12,047 nucleotides of DNA from JACQAI01 sp035507915 (GCA_035507915.1 DATJNS010000193.1:1-12047); one strand, 5' to 3'. Counted from the stretch's first letter, positions 1-7,297 are shown. Notes: generated from the sequence alone by a model not told the origin. Program-made: numbers and translations.

Positions 1-79
1 TAAAGATCGCGGTCGTCACCGCGAGCTGCAGCAGCAGCACGGGAAATCCGGCAACGACGCTGTTCCAGGCGGCGATCAC
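1..79 (-). CDS. N-terminus of a small membrane protein, DUF350-like (partial, runs off the left edge)
   Basis: A reading frame starts with GTG at 79-77 and stays open to the window edge, giving 26 residues. It begins MIAAWNSVVAG and continues into a hydrophobic stretch (FPVLLLQLAVTTAIF), which reads as the start of a first membrane helix. An AAGGGGG-type Shine-Dalgarno (minus strand, opposite about 84-90) sits five bases before the GTG, which supports the start. The pattern of a short polar N-terminus, then AGFP and a hydrophobic helix, recalls alphaproteobacterial DUF350 (YjfL-type) proteins, but 26 residues cannot prove this. The upstream neighbour on the same strand ends at 174, leaving 94 bases that contain a 9-bp hairpin just before the ribosome-binding site. 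It is real coding sequence with moderate certainty; the family name is tentative. Confidence 0.55.
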   Translation of the reverse strand, partial: MIAAWNSVVAGFPVLLLQLAVTTAIF

Positions 80-91
80 GTGTCCCCCTTT

Positions 92-119
92 CGCCCGATG
101 GGCAGGTCGGCATCGGGCG
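92..119 (-). other. 9-bp perfect inverted repeat upstream of the DUF350-like gene
   Basis: CGCCCGATG at 92-100 is exactly complementary to CATCGGGCG at 111-119, with a 10-base loop. In the minus-strand RNA the hairpin ends immediately before the AAAGGGGG ribosome-binding region of the partial gene. No U-tract follows, so it does not look like a classical intrinsic terminator for the upstream 240-residue gene. It could be an RNA stabiliser, a Rho-assisted terminator or a control element. Confidence 0.45.
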
Positions 120-173
120 CGTCGCCATGGGATGCCGGACGTCAGCTCCGGGTCAACCGGGTCCCACGCGGCC

Positions 174-896
174 TCATTGGTCATGGTCCTCATAAAGGAC
201 CGCCCCGCCCTCTCCAATTATCCTGATGTTCTGTTTCGGTTTTCCATCCTCAACGCTGATGGAAAGATGCTCAACCCAGTGACCATTCCGGGCGTCGAAT
301 TCGATGATGTAGTCGCCCGGCATGAGAAAGCGGCCCCATGCGCGCGGTCCCTTGTAAATGATCTGGATGAGCGGCTTACGCTGGTCGACCGACCAATACC
401 CGGGGTTCTGGGGATTCTGTTTCGCACTTTCCAAGCTGATCCAATAGTTCACGTCGAAGACGGACCCCGTGGCGTCCATGGATAACTGAAATTGGCCCGG
501 TGGACCCGGTGGCATCCCCACCGCTAGACGGAAGTAGCAAAAATTTTTCCCTCCGGTGATTGCCGCGACTACCTCATCGATAGGTTTGGCGGCAATCTCC
601 TTGGGGGTCATCTGGATATTAAGCGCCGCAGCAATCTTGCCTAATCCGTCTGAAAGACTGTCATTCTGAGCATCAAGACGGTCATTCCGCTGCTTTTGCT
701 CAGCGGCGTCCCGCTCCTGAATTGCCGCGGTTCTCCACGCGAAAAAAGCCAGCACGATAGCGGCGCCGATCAGGATGATGAATAGCCGACCCGAGATCAT
801 GTCTCTGATCCCGACCAATGCGACCCCGACTACAAAGGCGAAGGAAAAAAATAGATATAGGCTGGTTCCTGTGAACCAGAAACTGAGCGGTGGCAT
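174..896 (-). CDS. Predicted membrane-anchored protein of unknown function (240 aa)
   Basis: I do not recognise this family. The protein has two hydrophobic segments (about residues 11-30 and 37-54). A charged, heptad-like stretch follows (about 58-85, rich in E, R, Q, N and D), probably a short coiled coil. The C-terminal domain (about 115-240) has alternating hydrophobic strands and turns such as YFRLAVGMPPGPPG, RFLMPGDYIIEFDA and LSISVEDG, suggesting a beta-rich soluble domain held next to the membrane. The ATG at 896 is preceded by AGGGGA six bases upstream, and that site lies inside a long hairpin (903-954). The gene follows the liv operon on the same strand after 105 bases. Its base composition is visibly more AT-rich than everything around it (for example around 538-556 and 836-866), pointing to a different origin. 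It is a real gene judging by length, Shine-Dalgarno and coherent topology; the function is unknown. Confidence 0.72.
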   Translation of the reverse strand: MPPLSFWFTGTSLYLFFSFAFVVGVALVGIRDMISGRLFIILIGAAIVLAFFAWRTAAIQERDAAEQKQRNDRLDAQNDSLSDGLGKIAAALNIQMTPKEIAAKPIDEVVAAITGGKNFCYFRLAVGMPPGPPGQFQLSMDATGSVFDVNYWISLESAKQNPQNPGYWSVDQRKPLIQIIYKGPRAWGRFLMPGDYIIEFDARNGHWVEHLSISVEDGKPKQNIRIIGEGGAVLYEDHDQ

Positions 897-902
897 CTTC
901 CG

Positions 903-954
903 TCCCCTATCCCGCAGTCGGGCAGATCATCCGCCCAATGCGCGGAATAGGGGA
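903..954 (-). promoter_or_regulatory. Nested RNA hairpin covering the ribosome-binding site of the 240-aa gene
   Basis: Arms at 942-954 and 903-915 form a 13-bp stem in the minus-strand RNA, all pairs formed with one G-U wobble. On the plus strand that pair would be an A-C mismatch, so the structure favours minus-strand RNA. Inside it, GGGCGGA and UCUGCCC (opposite 930-936 and 920-926) make a second 7-bp stem with a UGA loop. The 3' outer arm contains the AGGGGA Shine-Dalgarno of the gene starting at 896. No U-tract follows, so it fits poorly as an intrinsic terminator of the liv operon. Translational control is inferred. Confidence 0.5.
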
Positions 955-1001
955 GTCCGAGCGCACACGTCCGGGATAATCGCCCTCGCAATGACGACCG
1001 C

Positions 1002-1766
1002 TCACACGGCGACCTGGAGCTCGCCCAGATAGGCTTCGCGGATCAGCGGGTTCTGGCGGAGCTCGGCCGAGCTGCCGGACAGCACGACCTGGCCGGTCTG
1101 CAGCACGTAGGCGCGGTGCGCGATCGACAGCGCCATGTTGGCGTTCTGCTCGACCATGAAGATCGTCATGCCCTGGCGGTTGATCGCCTGGATGATGTCG
1201 AACACCTGCTCGACCAGCACGGGCGCCAGCCCCATCGACGGCTCGTCCATGCACAACAGGCTCGGGCGCGCCATCAAAGCGCGGCCGATCGCGACCATCT
1301 GCTGCTCGCCGCCCGACAGCGTGCCGGCGATCTGGTCGCGCCGCTCCTTGACGCGCGGGAACAGCGCGTAGACGCGCTCGAGATCCTCGTCGTACTCCGG
1401 CCCGTGCTTGCGCAGATAGGCGCCCATCTCGAGGTTCTCGAGCACGGTCATGCGCGGGAACAGGCGGCGCGCCTCGAGCACCGGCGCGATGCCGCGGCGC
1501 ACGCGCTCGGCGGTCGGCATGCGCTCGATCGCCTCGCCGCGATAGATCACCGAGCCGCCGGTCGGCCGCACCACGCCCATGATCGTCTTCATGGTCGTCG
1601 ACTTGCCCGACGCGTTGCCGCCGAGCAGCGAGACGATCTCGCCCTCGCGGATCGCGTAGTTGACCCGCTTGAGCACGTGGAGATCGCCGTAGTGCGTGTC
1701 GACGTCCTTGAACTCGAGCAGCAGCGGCGCGCCGCCGCGCGCATCGACAGGCCGATCAGGAGGCAC
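1002..1766 (-). CDS. livF: LivF-type ATP-binding protein of a branched-chain amino acid ABC importer
   Basis: This is one of the two ATPase halves of a Liv-type importer; it acts on the cytoplasmic face of the membrane with the LivG domain. Visible motifs are Walker A GGNASGKS (49-56), signature LSGGEQQ (150-156), Walker B LLCMDEP (170-176) and VEQNAN (205-210), where LivF proteins characteristically carry Gln in place of the switch histidine. Length (254 aa) is normal, with a slightly long N-terminus before LEFKDVDTHYG. The Walker A spelling GGNAS differs from the more common G(P/R)NG(A/V). The GTG start at 1766 overlaps the end of livM-livG by 11 bases and has GGAG seven bases upstream, so translation is probably coupled. 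It is the last gene of the operon; no convincing intrinsic terminator follows. Family assignment is secure; the substrate is not determined by sequence. Confidence 0.95.
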   Translation of the reverse strand: MPPDRPVDARGGAPLLLEFKDVDTHYGDLHVLKRVNYAIREGEIVSLLGGNASGKSTTMKTIMGVVRPTGGSVIYRGEAIERMPTAERVRRGIAPVLEARRLFPRMTVLENLEMGAYLRKHGPEYDEDLERVYALFPRVKERRDQIAGTLSGGEQQMVAIGRALMARPSLLCMDEPSMGLAPVLVEQVFDIIQAINRQGMTIFMVEQNANMALSIAHRAYVLQTGQVVLSGSSAELRQNPLIREAYLGELQVAV

Positions 1767-3813
1767 GCGTCGGCTCCACGCCCGCCAGCGAGGCCTGGGC
1801 GTTGCGCCCGAGATAGGCGCGCAGCACCTCCTCGTCGCGCCGCACCTCGTCGGGCTTGCCCTGGGCGATCACCTCGCCGTGATCGAGCACGTAGACCGTG
1901 TCGGCCAAGGTCGTCACGACGTCGAGCTTGTGCTCGATCAGCAGCACGGTGAGGCCGAGCGCATTGAGCCCCTTGATCTGCTCGGCGAGCTCGAGGGTCT
2001 CGGCCGGGTTCATGCCGGCGGTCGGCTCGTCGAGCAGCAGGATGCGCGGGCGCGACGCCAGCGCGCGGGCGATCTCGACGCGCCGGCGGTTGGCGTAGGA
2101 CAGGGCCGACACCACCTGGTCGGTGCGCGGCGCCAGCCGGTTGCCGAAGATCGCGAAGATCTCCATCGCCCAGGCGCGCGCGCCGATCTCCTCCGCGCGC
2201 GTCCAGGGCGGGCGCAGGATCGCCGCCACCGTGCCGGTCTTGAGCCGCGCGTGCTGACCGACCAGCGCGTTCTCCATCACGGTCAGGTTGGGGAACAGCC
2301 GCAGATTCTGGAACGTGCGCGCGATGCCCTTGTCGAGGATCTGGTGCGGCGGCAGGCCGGTGATCGCCTCGCCGTGGAAGCGGATCGCGCCCTCGGCGGC
2401 CTCGGCGAGCCCGGTGATCGCGTTGAACAACGTCGACTTGCCCGAGCCGTTCGGGCCGATCACCGCGACCACGCCGCCGACCGGCACGGCCAGGCTCACC
2501 TTGTTGAGCGCGGTCAGGCCGCCGTAGCGCACCGTCACCTTGTCGATCTCGAGCGCGACGGCGCCGGTGCGCGCCTCGCCGCCCAGCCCGTGCAGCTTGA
2601 GGTCGCCGAAGCCGCCGCGGCGGATCTCGGCGTGCTGCTGATCGTGGGTCAGCGCAGCCTGGCGCCGCGTCGCCGGGATCAGGCCCTGGCGGCGGAACAG
2701 CATCATGCCGACCAGGATCAGGCCGAAGATCAGCTCGATCGACGGCACCAGGTCGACCTGCTGCAGCCAGTCGCTGTCGAGCAGCCGGCCGAGCGCGTGC
2801 AGCCACTCGGTCAGGTCCTCGAGCCACCAGGACTGCAGGAGCTGCAGCAGGAAGGCGCCCAGCACGACGCCCCACACGCTGCCGATGCCGCCGAACACGA
2901 TCATGACCAGGATCATGACCGAGACCGGGAAGCCGAACATCTCGGGCGTCGCGGTCTGCAGCTTGGCGACGTAGAACACGCCCGTCATGCCGCCGAACGC
3001 CGCGCCGATCGCGAACGCGAGCAGCTTGAACTTGGTGCGGTCCACGCCCATCGCGGCGGCGGCGACCTCGTCCTCGCGGATCGCCATCCAGGCGCGGCCG
3101 ATGCGCGAGTCGCGTAGCCGGATCGAGATGAAGACCAGGAACGCCACCATGGCGATCGCGACGTAGTAGTACGGCGTGGCGTTGACGCCGAAGCGCCAGC
3201 CGAACAGCCGCGGCGCGGCGATGCCGTTGAGCCCGGCGGCGCCGGCGGTGAGGTCCGACCAGTTGCGCACCACGATCGGCACGATCTCGCCGAAGCCGAG
3301 CGTGACGATCGCGAGATAGTCGCCCCTCAGCCGCAGGGTCGGCGTGCCGAACATCACGCCGAAGAACGCCGCGACCGCCGCCGCGAGCGGCAGCCCGAGC
3401 CAGAACGACAGCGTGAAGTGCACCACGAAGGCGTCGCCGTCGCCCTGCATCTTCGCCACCAGGTGCAGGAAGCGGAACGGCTCCCAGAAGCTGCTCCATT
3501 CCGGCTGCAGCTGGAACGACGTCAGGATGCCGTAGGTGTAGGCGCCGATCGCGAAGAAGGCAGCGTAGCCGAGATCGAGCAGGCCGGCGAAGCCGACCAC
3601 GATGTTGAGCCCGAGCGCCAGGGTCGCGTAGGCCGCGGCGTTCGCCATGCTGTCGATGTCGGCGTCGTTGTCGTGCAGCAACGGGAAGGCGAGCGCGCCG
3701 GCGATCAAGACGACGAGACCGATGCGCCGCCGGTGCGCTTCCGGCACGCGGCCGACGACGCGGCCGACCGAGCGCGACCACAGCGAGGCGGCGAGCGGCG
3801 CGGCCTGGCTCAC
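1756..3813 (-). CDS. livM-livG: Fused LivM permease - LivG ATPase of the branched-chain amino acid ABC importer
   Basis: One 685-residue chain joins a LivM-type membrane permease (about 30-380) to a LivG-type ATPase (about 420-672) through a roughly 35-residue polar linker. The permease part shows several hydrophobic helices, the motif GLLDLGYAAFFAIGAY (77-92) and the cytoplasmic coupling loop SRIGRAWMAIREDE (236-249). An insert of about 30 residues after helix 3 (about 100-132, rich in W and F) is probably periplasmic. The ATPase part has Walker A GPNGSGKS (453-460), the degenerate LivG-type signature LSYANRRRVE (571-580), Walker B ILLLDEP (591-597) and the switch histidine in IEHKLD (H628). 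The GTG start at 3813 lies 13 bases after the livH stop, with a modest GGGA upstream. Fusion of these two genes is known in other bacteria. No frameshift is visible at the junction. Confidence 0.95.
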   Translation of the reverse strand: MSQAAPLAASLWSRSVGRVVGRVPEAHRRRIGLVVLIAGALAFPLLHDNDADIDSMANAAAYATLALGLNIVVGFAGLLDLGYAAFFAIGAYTYGILTSFQLQPEWSSFWEPFRFLHLVAKMQGDGDAFVVHFTLSFWLGLPLAAAVAAFFGVMFGTPTLRLRGDYLAIVTLGFGEIVPIVVRNWSDLTAGAAGLNGIAAPRLFGWRFGVNATPYYYVAIAMVAFLVFISIRLRDSRIGRAWMAIREDEVAAAAMGVDRTKFKLLAFAIGAAFGGMTGVFYVAKLQTATPEMFGFPVSVMILVMIVFGGIGSVWGVVLGAFLLQLLQSWWLEDLTEWLHALGRLLDSDWLQQVDLVPSIELIFGLILVGMMLFRRQGLIPATRRQAALTHDQQHAEIRRGGFGDLKLHGLGGEARTGAVALEIDKVTVRYGGLTALNKVSLAVPVGGVVAVIGPNGSGKSTLFNAITGLAEAAEGAIRFHGEAITGLPPHQILDKGIARTFQNLRLFPNLTVMENALVGQHARLKTGTVAAILRPPWTRAEEIGARAWAMEIFAIFGNRLAPRTDQVVSALSYANRRRVEIARALASRPRILLLDEPTAGMNPAETLELAEQIKGLNALGLTVLLIEHKLDVVTTLADTVYVLDHGEVIAQGKPDEVRRDEEVLRAYLGRNAQASLAGVEPTRAS

Positions 3814-3826
3814 GCGCGCGGTCCCG

Positions 3827-4756
3827 TCACGACTTGTTGGGCGCGACGCGGCCGAACAGGCCGGTGGGCTTGAAGACCAGCACGAGCACCAGGATCGAGA
3901 AGATGATGACGTCGGTCCATGCCGTGGCGATGAACTGGCCGCCCATCGCCTCGATCAGGCCGATCAGCACGCCGCCGACCATGGCGCCCGGCACGTTGCC
4001 GATGCCGCCCAGCACGGCGGCCGTGAAGGCGCGCAGCCCCGCGGTGAAGCCGATGATGAAGCTGGTGAAGTTGTAGTAGAGCCCGAAGATCAGCGCGCCG
4101 GCGCCGGCGAGCGCCGAGCCGAGGAAGAACGCCATGACGATCACGCGGTCGACGTCGACGCCCATCATGCGCGCGGCCTCGGCGTCCTGCGCGGTCGCGC
4201 GCATCGCCTTGCCCATGCGGCTGTGCTGCACGAGCAGGTGCAGCCCGACCATCAGGGCGAGCGCGACGATCCAGATCAGGATGACGCGGAAATCCAGCAC
4301 CGCGCCGCCGATATGGTAGCGGATGGTGGGCAGCGGATTGGGGAAGTTCTTCGAATCCGCGCCCACCGACAGCAGGATGACGTTGAACAGGATGTAGGAC
4401 ACGCCGATCGTCGTGATCATGGCGGCCGGCCCCTTGACGTTGCGCAGGGGGCGCAGGCACAGCCGCTCGATCAGCACGCCGAGCGCGCCGGAGAAGCCCA
4501 TCGTGCAGACGAGCGCCACCACCAGCACGCCGACCAGCGGCAGGCCGGTCAGCACGATCTCCTGCCCGGAGAGCCCGAACATCTCGAGCACCGCGGCCGC
4601 CACGAACGACCCCACCATGAAGACGTTGAAGTGGGAGAAGTTGATCAGTTCGAGGATGCCGTAGACCAACGTGAACCCGAGCGCGAGCAGGGCATACATC
4701 GCGCCCAGGCTCAAACCGTTGATCGTCTGCTGCAGGATCAGATCGAACGTCGTCAT
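3827..4756 (-). CDS. livH: LivH-type permease of the branched-chain amino acid ABC importer
   Basis: This 309-residue integral membrane protein forms the translocation pore with the LivM domain. The N-terminus INGLSLGAMYALLALGF (12-28) followed by VYGILELINFSH is typical of LivH. The coupling helix SRMGKAMRATAQDAEAARMMGV (179-200) should contact the ATPases, and GFTAGLRAFTAAVLGGIGN (236-254) is another conserved block. Length is normal for the family and hydrophobic helices are spread along the whole chain. The ATG at 4756 follows the livK stop by 28 bases. I see no good Shine-Dalgarno there, so translation may depend on the upstream gene. It is the second gene of the operon. Confidence 0.95.
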   Translation of the reverse strand: MTTFDLILQQTINGLSLGAMYALLALGFTLVYGILELINFSHFNVFMVGSFVAAAVLEMFGLSGQEIVLTGLPLVGVLVVALVCTMGFSGALGVLIERLCLRPLRNVKGPAAMITTIGVSYILFNVILLSVGADSKNFPNPLPTIRYHIGGAVLDFRVILIWIVALALMVGLHLLVQHSRMGKAMRATAQDAEAARMMGVDVDRVIVMAFFLGSALAGAGALIFGLYYNFTSFIIGFTAGLRAFTAAVLGGIGNVPGAMVGGVLIGLIEAMGGQFIATAWTDVIIFSILVLVLVFKPTGLFGRVAPNKS

Positions 4757-4784
4757 GACGACGACCGCGATCGCACCCTACCGA

Positions 4785-6017
4785 TCAGACCTGCGGCGCC
4801 ACCGTGATGTACTTGTACTGCGCCGAGACGTCGTCGAGCGGCTTGGTCGGATCCTTCTCGATGTGGAAGATGCTGACCGTGTGGTCGGCGAGGTCGCCGT
4901 TGGCGTCGAACGACACGACGCCCTGGATGGTCGGCACCTTGGCGGTCGTCAGGGCCGCCTGCACCGCCTCGCGCGTCACCGGCTTGCCGCTCGCGGCCAC
5001 CCGCTTGATCGAGTCGATCATGACCAGCGCGGCGTCGTAGCCGGTGATCGAGTAGTCGTCCGGGCCGACGTTGAAGCGCTTCTTGAACGCCGCGACGAAG
5101 TTGGCGGCCTTCTTGTCGCCGGTCAGATGCGGCGCGGCGATCGAGGTGTACCAGCCCTCGACCGCCGGGAAGCCGCCGCCGGTCAGCACGTCGACGTTCG
5201 TCATGCCGTCGGGCCCGCCTTTGATCATCTTGGGCACGATGTCGTAGGACTGCTTGGCGAGCTTCACGCCGGCCTGCGCCACGCCGCCGTAATAGAACGC
5301 GTCCGGATTGAGCGACTTGATCTTGGTGAGGATCGCCGTGTAGTCGGACGCCTTGGGGTCGAGCCGGTCGCGGCCGAGCACCTTCATGCCCTTGGCCTCG
5401 GCCTGCTTCTGGAACGCGTCGGCGACGCCGACGCCGAAGGCGCCGCTGTCGTCGAGCACGTAGACCGACTTCACGTGCAGGTTCTCGGCGAAGAAGTTCG
5501 CCATGTTGGGGCCCTGGTAGGCGTCGGTCGTGACGGTGCGGAAATAGATCGGCTTGCCCGCCGGCCGGTACTGGTCGGCGAATTTCGGGTTGGTGATGTC
5601 GGGGTTGGTCGAGGACGGCGTGATGGTCGCGAGGTTGCCCTCGCTCAGGATCGGCGTCATCGCCTTGCCGGAGCCGCTCATCTGCGGGCCGATCGCGCCG
5701 ACCACCGCCTTGTCGGACACCATCTTGCGCGCGTTGGTGGCGGCCTGCGCCGGATCGTACTGGCCGGAGGTCGCGGTGCCGTCGTCGAGCGTCAGGAGCT
5801 CGATCTTGTAGCCCGGCACGGCCTTGGCCTTGTTGGCGTCGTCGACCGCCATCTCGATGGCGTCCTTGATCCGGCCCGCGCCCTGCGCGTCCGCGCCGGT
5901 CAGCGACAGGTTGATGCCGATCTTGACGACCTTATCGGCCGCGTGGGCCGGCAATCCCAAGGCCATGGTCGCGGCGACGGCGACCACGGCTTTCGTAGCA
6001 ACTCGGCGTGTCAGCAT
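4785..6017 (-). CDS. livK: Periplasmic binding protein of the branched-chain amino acid-type ABC importer
   Basis: The 410-residue precursor captures the substrate in the periplasm and delivers it to LivH and LivM. A Sec signal peptide is clear: MLTRR, a hydrophobic core (about 9-21) and an AHA|AD cleavage region near residue 26. The mature part begins VVKIGINLSLTGADAQGAG, the usual first strand of type I periplasmic binding proteins, followed by GAIGPQMSGSGKAMTPI and TPSSTNPDIT, which resemble the ligand-contact loops of LivJ/LivK. Length is somewhat above E. coli LivJ/LivK (about 365-370) but normal for alphaproteobacterial members. The ATG at 6017 has GGGAG eight bases upstream. As first gene it is probably read from a promoter in 6018-6255. 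Family members also bind amides, urea or aromatic acids, so leucine/isoleucine/valine is a default guess. Confidence 0.93.
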   Translation of the reverse strand: MLTRRVATKAVVAVAATMALGLPAHAADKVVKIGINLSLTGADAQGAGRIKDAIEMAVDDANKAKAVPGYKIELLTLDDGTATSGQYDPAQAATNARKMVSDKAVVGAIGPQMSGSGKAMTPILSEGNLATITPSSTNPDITNPKFADQYRPAGKPIYFRTVTTDAYQGPNMANFFAENLHVKSVYVLDDSGAFGVGVADAFQKQAEAKGMKVLGRDRLDPKASDYTAILTKIKSLNPDAFYYGGVAQAGVKLAKQSYDIVPKMIKGGPDGMTNVDVLTGGGFPAVEGWYTSIAAPHLTGDKKAANFVAAFKKRFNVGPDDYSITGYDAALVMIDSIKRVAASGKPVTREAVQAALTTAKVPTIQGVVSFDANGDLADHTVSIFHIEKDPTKPLDDVSAQYKYITVAPQV

Positions 6018-6255
6018 CTGGGGGGTCTCCCTGCTTGGCGTTCTTATCGGACCGTGAGCAAGCGCCGTGCCTATCGGCCGCGTATCCGGGGCGACCGCGA
6101 GGCCGCCCGGACGCGACCCGCCGCGCGGCCCCTCGCCCAGCCCTAGAGAACGCGAAATATACCCGCCATATCAAGAGCTTTTCGGCCGTTGCGGGACAGT
6201 GTCGCAGACCCTTCGGCGGGCGCGCCGGCGGCGGCGGGCGCGCGCCGGCGTGCCT
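6018..6255. other. Intergenic region: upstream of the liv operon, downstream of the GFA-family gene
   Basis: This 238-base gap separates two minus-strand genes. Next to the GFA stop it contains a very G+C-rich tract (6218-6250) with a potential 7-bp stem (6220-6226 with 6237-6243) and no U-tract. A short AT-rich island at about 6155-6182 is the only likely promoter area for livK. On the minus strand it offers a TATATT hexamer (6156-6161), but no good -35 at normal spacing. That would leave a leader of roughly 130-140 bases. I recognise no riboswitch or operator in it. Confidence 0.4.
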
Positions 6256-6663
6256 CTAGCCGGGCGGCCACGCCGGATATTGCGGCAGCCCATCGTCGAT
6301 GCGCAGCCAGCCGACCTTGGAGGCGACGAAGAAGTGGCACTCCGGCGCCAGCGCGTCCGGGTCGTCGAACGCCGCCAGCGCGATCGCGACGCGCGCCGCG
6401 CTCGGCCGCTCGGCCATGATCCGGGTGCCGCAGGTCGGGCAGAAGACCCGCCACAGCTCGGGCGACGACGCGTAGCGCGCGGTCTCGCCCGTCACGCTGA
6501 CCTGGTCGCTCGGATAGAGGGCGCGCGCGAAGAACGGCGACGCCGTCGCCTTCTGGCACAGGCGGCAGTGGCAGATCCGCACGTTGGTCGGCCGGCCGCG
6601 CGCCGCGATGCGCACCTGGCCGCACAGGCAGCCGCCGGTGCGCACGACATCGTCCGCAGTCAT
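6256..6663 (-). CDS. GFA-family (CENP-V/GFA, DUF636) zinc-binding protein
   Basis: The 135-residue protein has the cysteine layout of the GFA fold (named after glutathione-dependent formaldehyde-activating enzyme). It shows GGCLCG (C12, C14), ICHCRLCQ (C31, C33, C36) and FCPTCGT (C75, C78), which together would bind two zinc ions. SPFFARALYP and a late H(F)FV segment are also family-typical. Most GFA-fold proteins have no proven substrate, so the formaldehyde/glutathione role should not be assumed. The ATG at 6663 has AGGGGG about six bases upstream. It is transcribed away from the DoxX-like gene, sharing a 139-base region with an FNR-type site. Family assignment is firm; reaction unknown. 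Confidence 0.9.
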   Translation of the reverse strand: MTADDVVRTGGCLCGQVRIAARGRPTNVRICHCRLCQKATASPFFARALYPSDQVSVTGETARYASSPELWRVFCPTCGTRIMAERPSAARVAIALAAFDDPDALAPECHFFVASKVGWLRIDDGLPQYPAWPPG

Positions 6664-6710
6664 CCCACGCCCCCTTTCGCGCCGCGCGGCGCCCCGTCAA
6701 ACGACCGGAC

Positions 6711-6724
6711 TTGACCTGAATCAA
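6711..6724 (+). promoter_or_regulatory. FNR/FixK-type binding site (anaerobox) between divergent genes
   Basis: The 14-mer TTGACCTGAATCAA fits the FNR/FixK consensus TTGAY-N4-RTCAA exactly and is extended by C before and G after. Its centre (6717.5) lies 85 bases before the DoxX-like ATG at 6803 and 54 bases before the GFA ATG at 6663. If it worked as a class II activator site (centre near -41.5) for the plus-strand gene, transcription would begin near 6759. The -10 there is weak. The motif match is direct; regulation is inferred. Confidence 0.55.
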
Positions 6725-6802
6725 GGCCGGCGAGGCGCGCCCGCCGCCATCGTGCACCGGATGGCCGATCCCGTGCCATCGTGCCGACCGAGGGACCCCG
6801 CC

Positions 6803-7297
6803 ATGCCCGAGACGCTGCGCCCCGGACCGACCGAACGCGCGCTCCTCCTGATGCTGCGCCTGTCGATCGGCTGGGTGTTCCTGTGGGCCGCCATCCATCA
6901 CTACGGCGACGCCAGCTACGTCGCGGGATTCCTGTCGCACACCAAGACGTTCCACCCGATCTACGGCGCGCTGGCGCAGTCGGCGTTCCTGCCCGTCATC
7001 GCCGTCCTGGTGGAATACGGCCACCTGCTGATCGGCCTGTCGCTGATCTCCGGCCTGCTCGTCAAGGCGAGCGCGCCGTTCGGCGCCGCCATGATGCTGC
7101 TCTACTGGACCGCGCACATGGACTATCCGTACATCGACACCATCAACAACCTGATGATCGACGAGCACGTCGTCTACGCGCTGCTGCTCGGCTACCTGAT
7201 CGTCCGGCGCGCCGGCCACGTCTGGGGCCTCGACGGCTGGGCCTCCCGGCTGCTAACGGTGCGCGCGCACCCCGGCCTGCGCTGGCTGACCGCCTGA
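6803..7297 (+). CDS. DoxX-family integral membrane protein
   Basis: The 164-residue protein has about four membrane helices (roughly 13-31, 61-82, 84-103 and 120-135). It shows DoxX/DoxD-like features: LLLMLRLSIGWVFLWAAIHH at the start, then a loop with YVAGFL, PVIAVLVEYGHLLIGLSLISGLLV in the middle, and a late DEHVVYALLLGYLI helix. DoxX relatives are subunits of thiosulfate:quinone oxidoreductase in archaea, but most bacterial members have no known reaction. The ATG at 6803 has GAGGGA seven bases upstream. The frame is open further upstream, but those codons lie across the FNR-type site and do not look like protein. Placement behind the anaerobox suggests induction at low oxygen (inference). 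Confidence 0.85.
   Translation: MPETLRPGPTERALLLMLRLSIGWVFLWAAIHHYGDASYVAGFLSHTKTFHPIYGALAQSAFLPVIAVLVEYGHLLIGLSLISGLLVKASAPFGAAMMLLYWTAHMDYPYIDTINNLMIDEHVVYALLLGYLIVRRAGHVWGLDGWASRLLTVRAHPGLRWLTA

Noticed and set aside
903..1001. The hairpin downstream of livF as an intrinsic terminator of the liv operon
   Set aside because: No U-tract follows the stem on the minus strand and the structure runs into the next gene's ribosome-binding site.
1589..3781. A 730-codon minus-strand open frame overlapping the livM-livG gene
   Set aside because: Its translation is arginine- and alanine-rich low-complexity text, while the livM-livG frame carries all transporter motifs. It is a shadow of G+C-rich codon bias.
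3647..6146. Long plus-strand open frames antisense to livH and livK
   Set aside because: The translations are rich in H, D, R and A with no domain pattern, as expected opposite G+C-saturated genes. No ribosome-binding support was seen.
6143..7219. A 358-codon minus-strand frame through the GFA and DoxX-like genes
   Set aside because: It is a different frame from the GFA protein and antisense to the DoxX-like protein, with H/D/R-rich low-complexity sequence.
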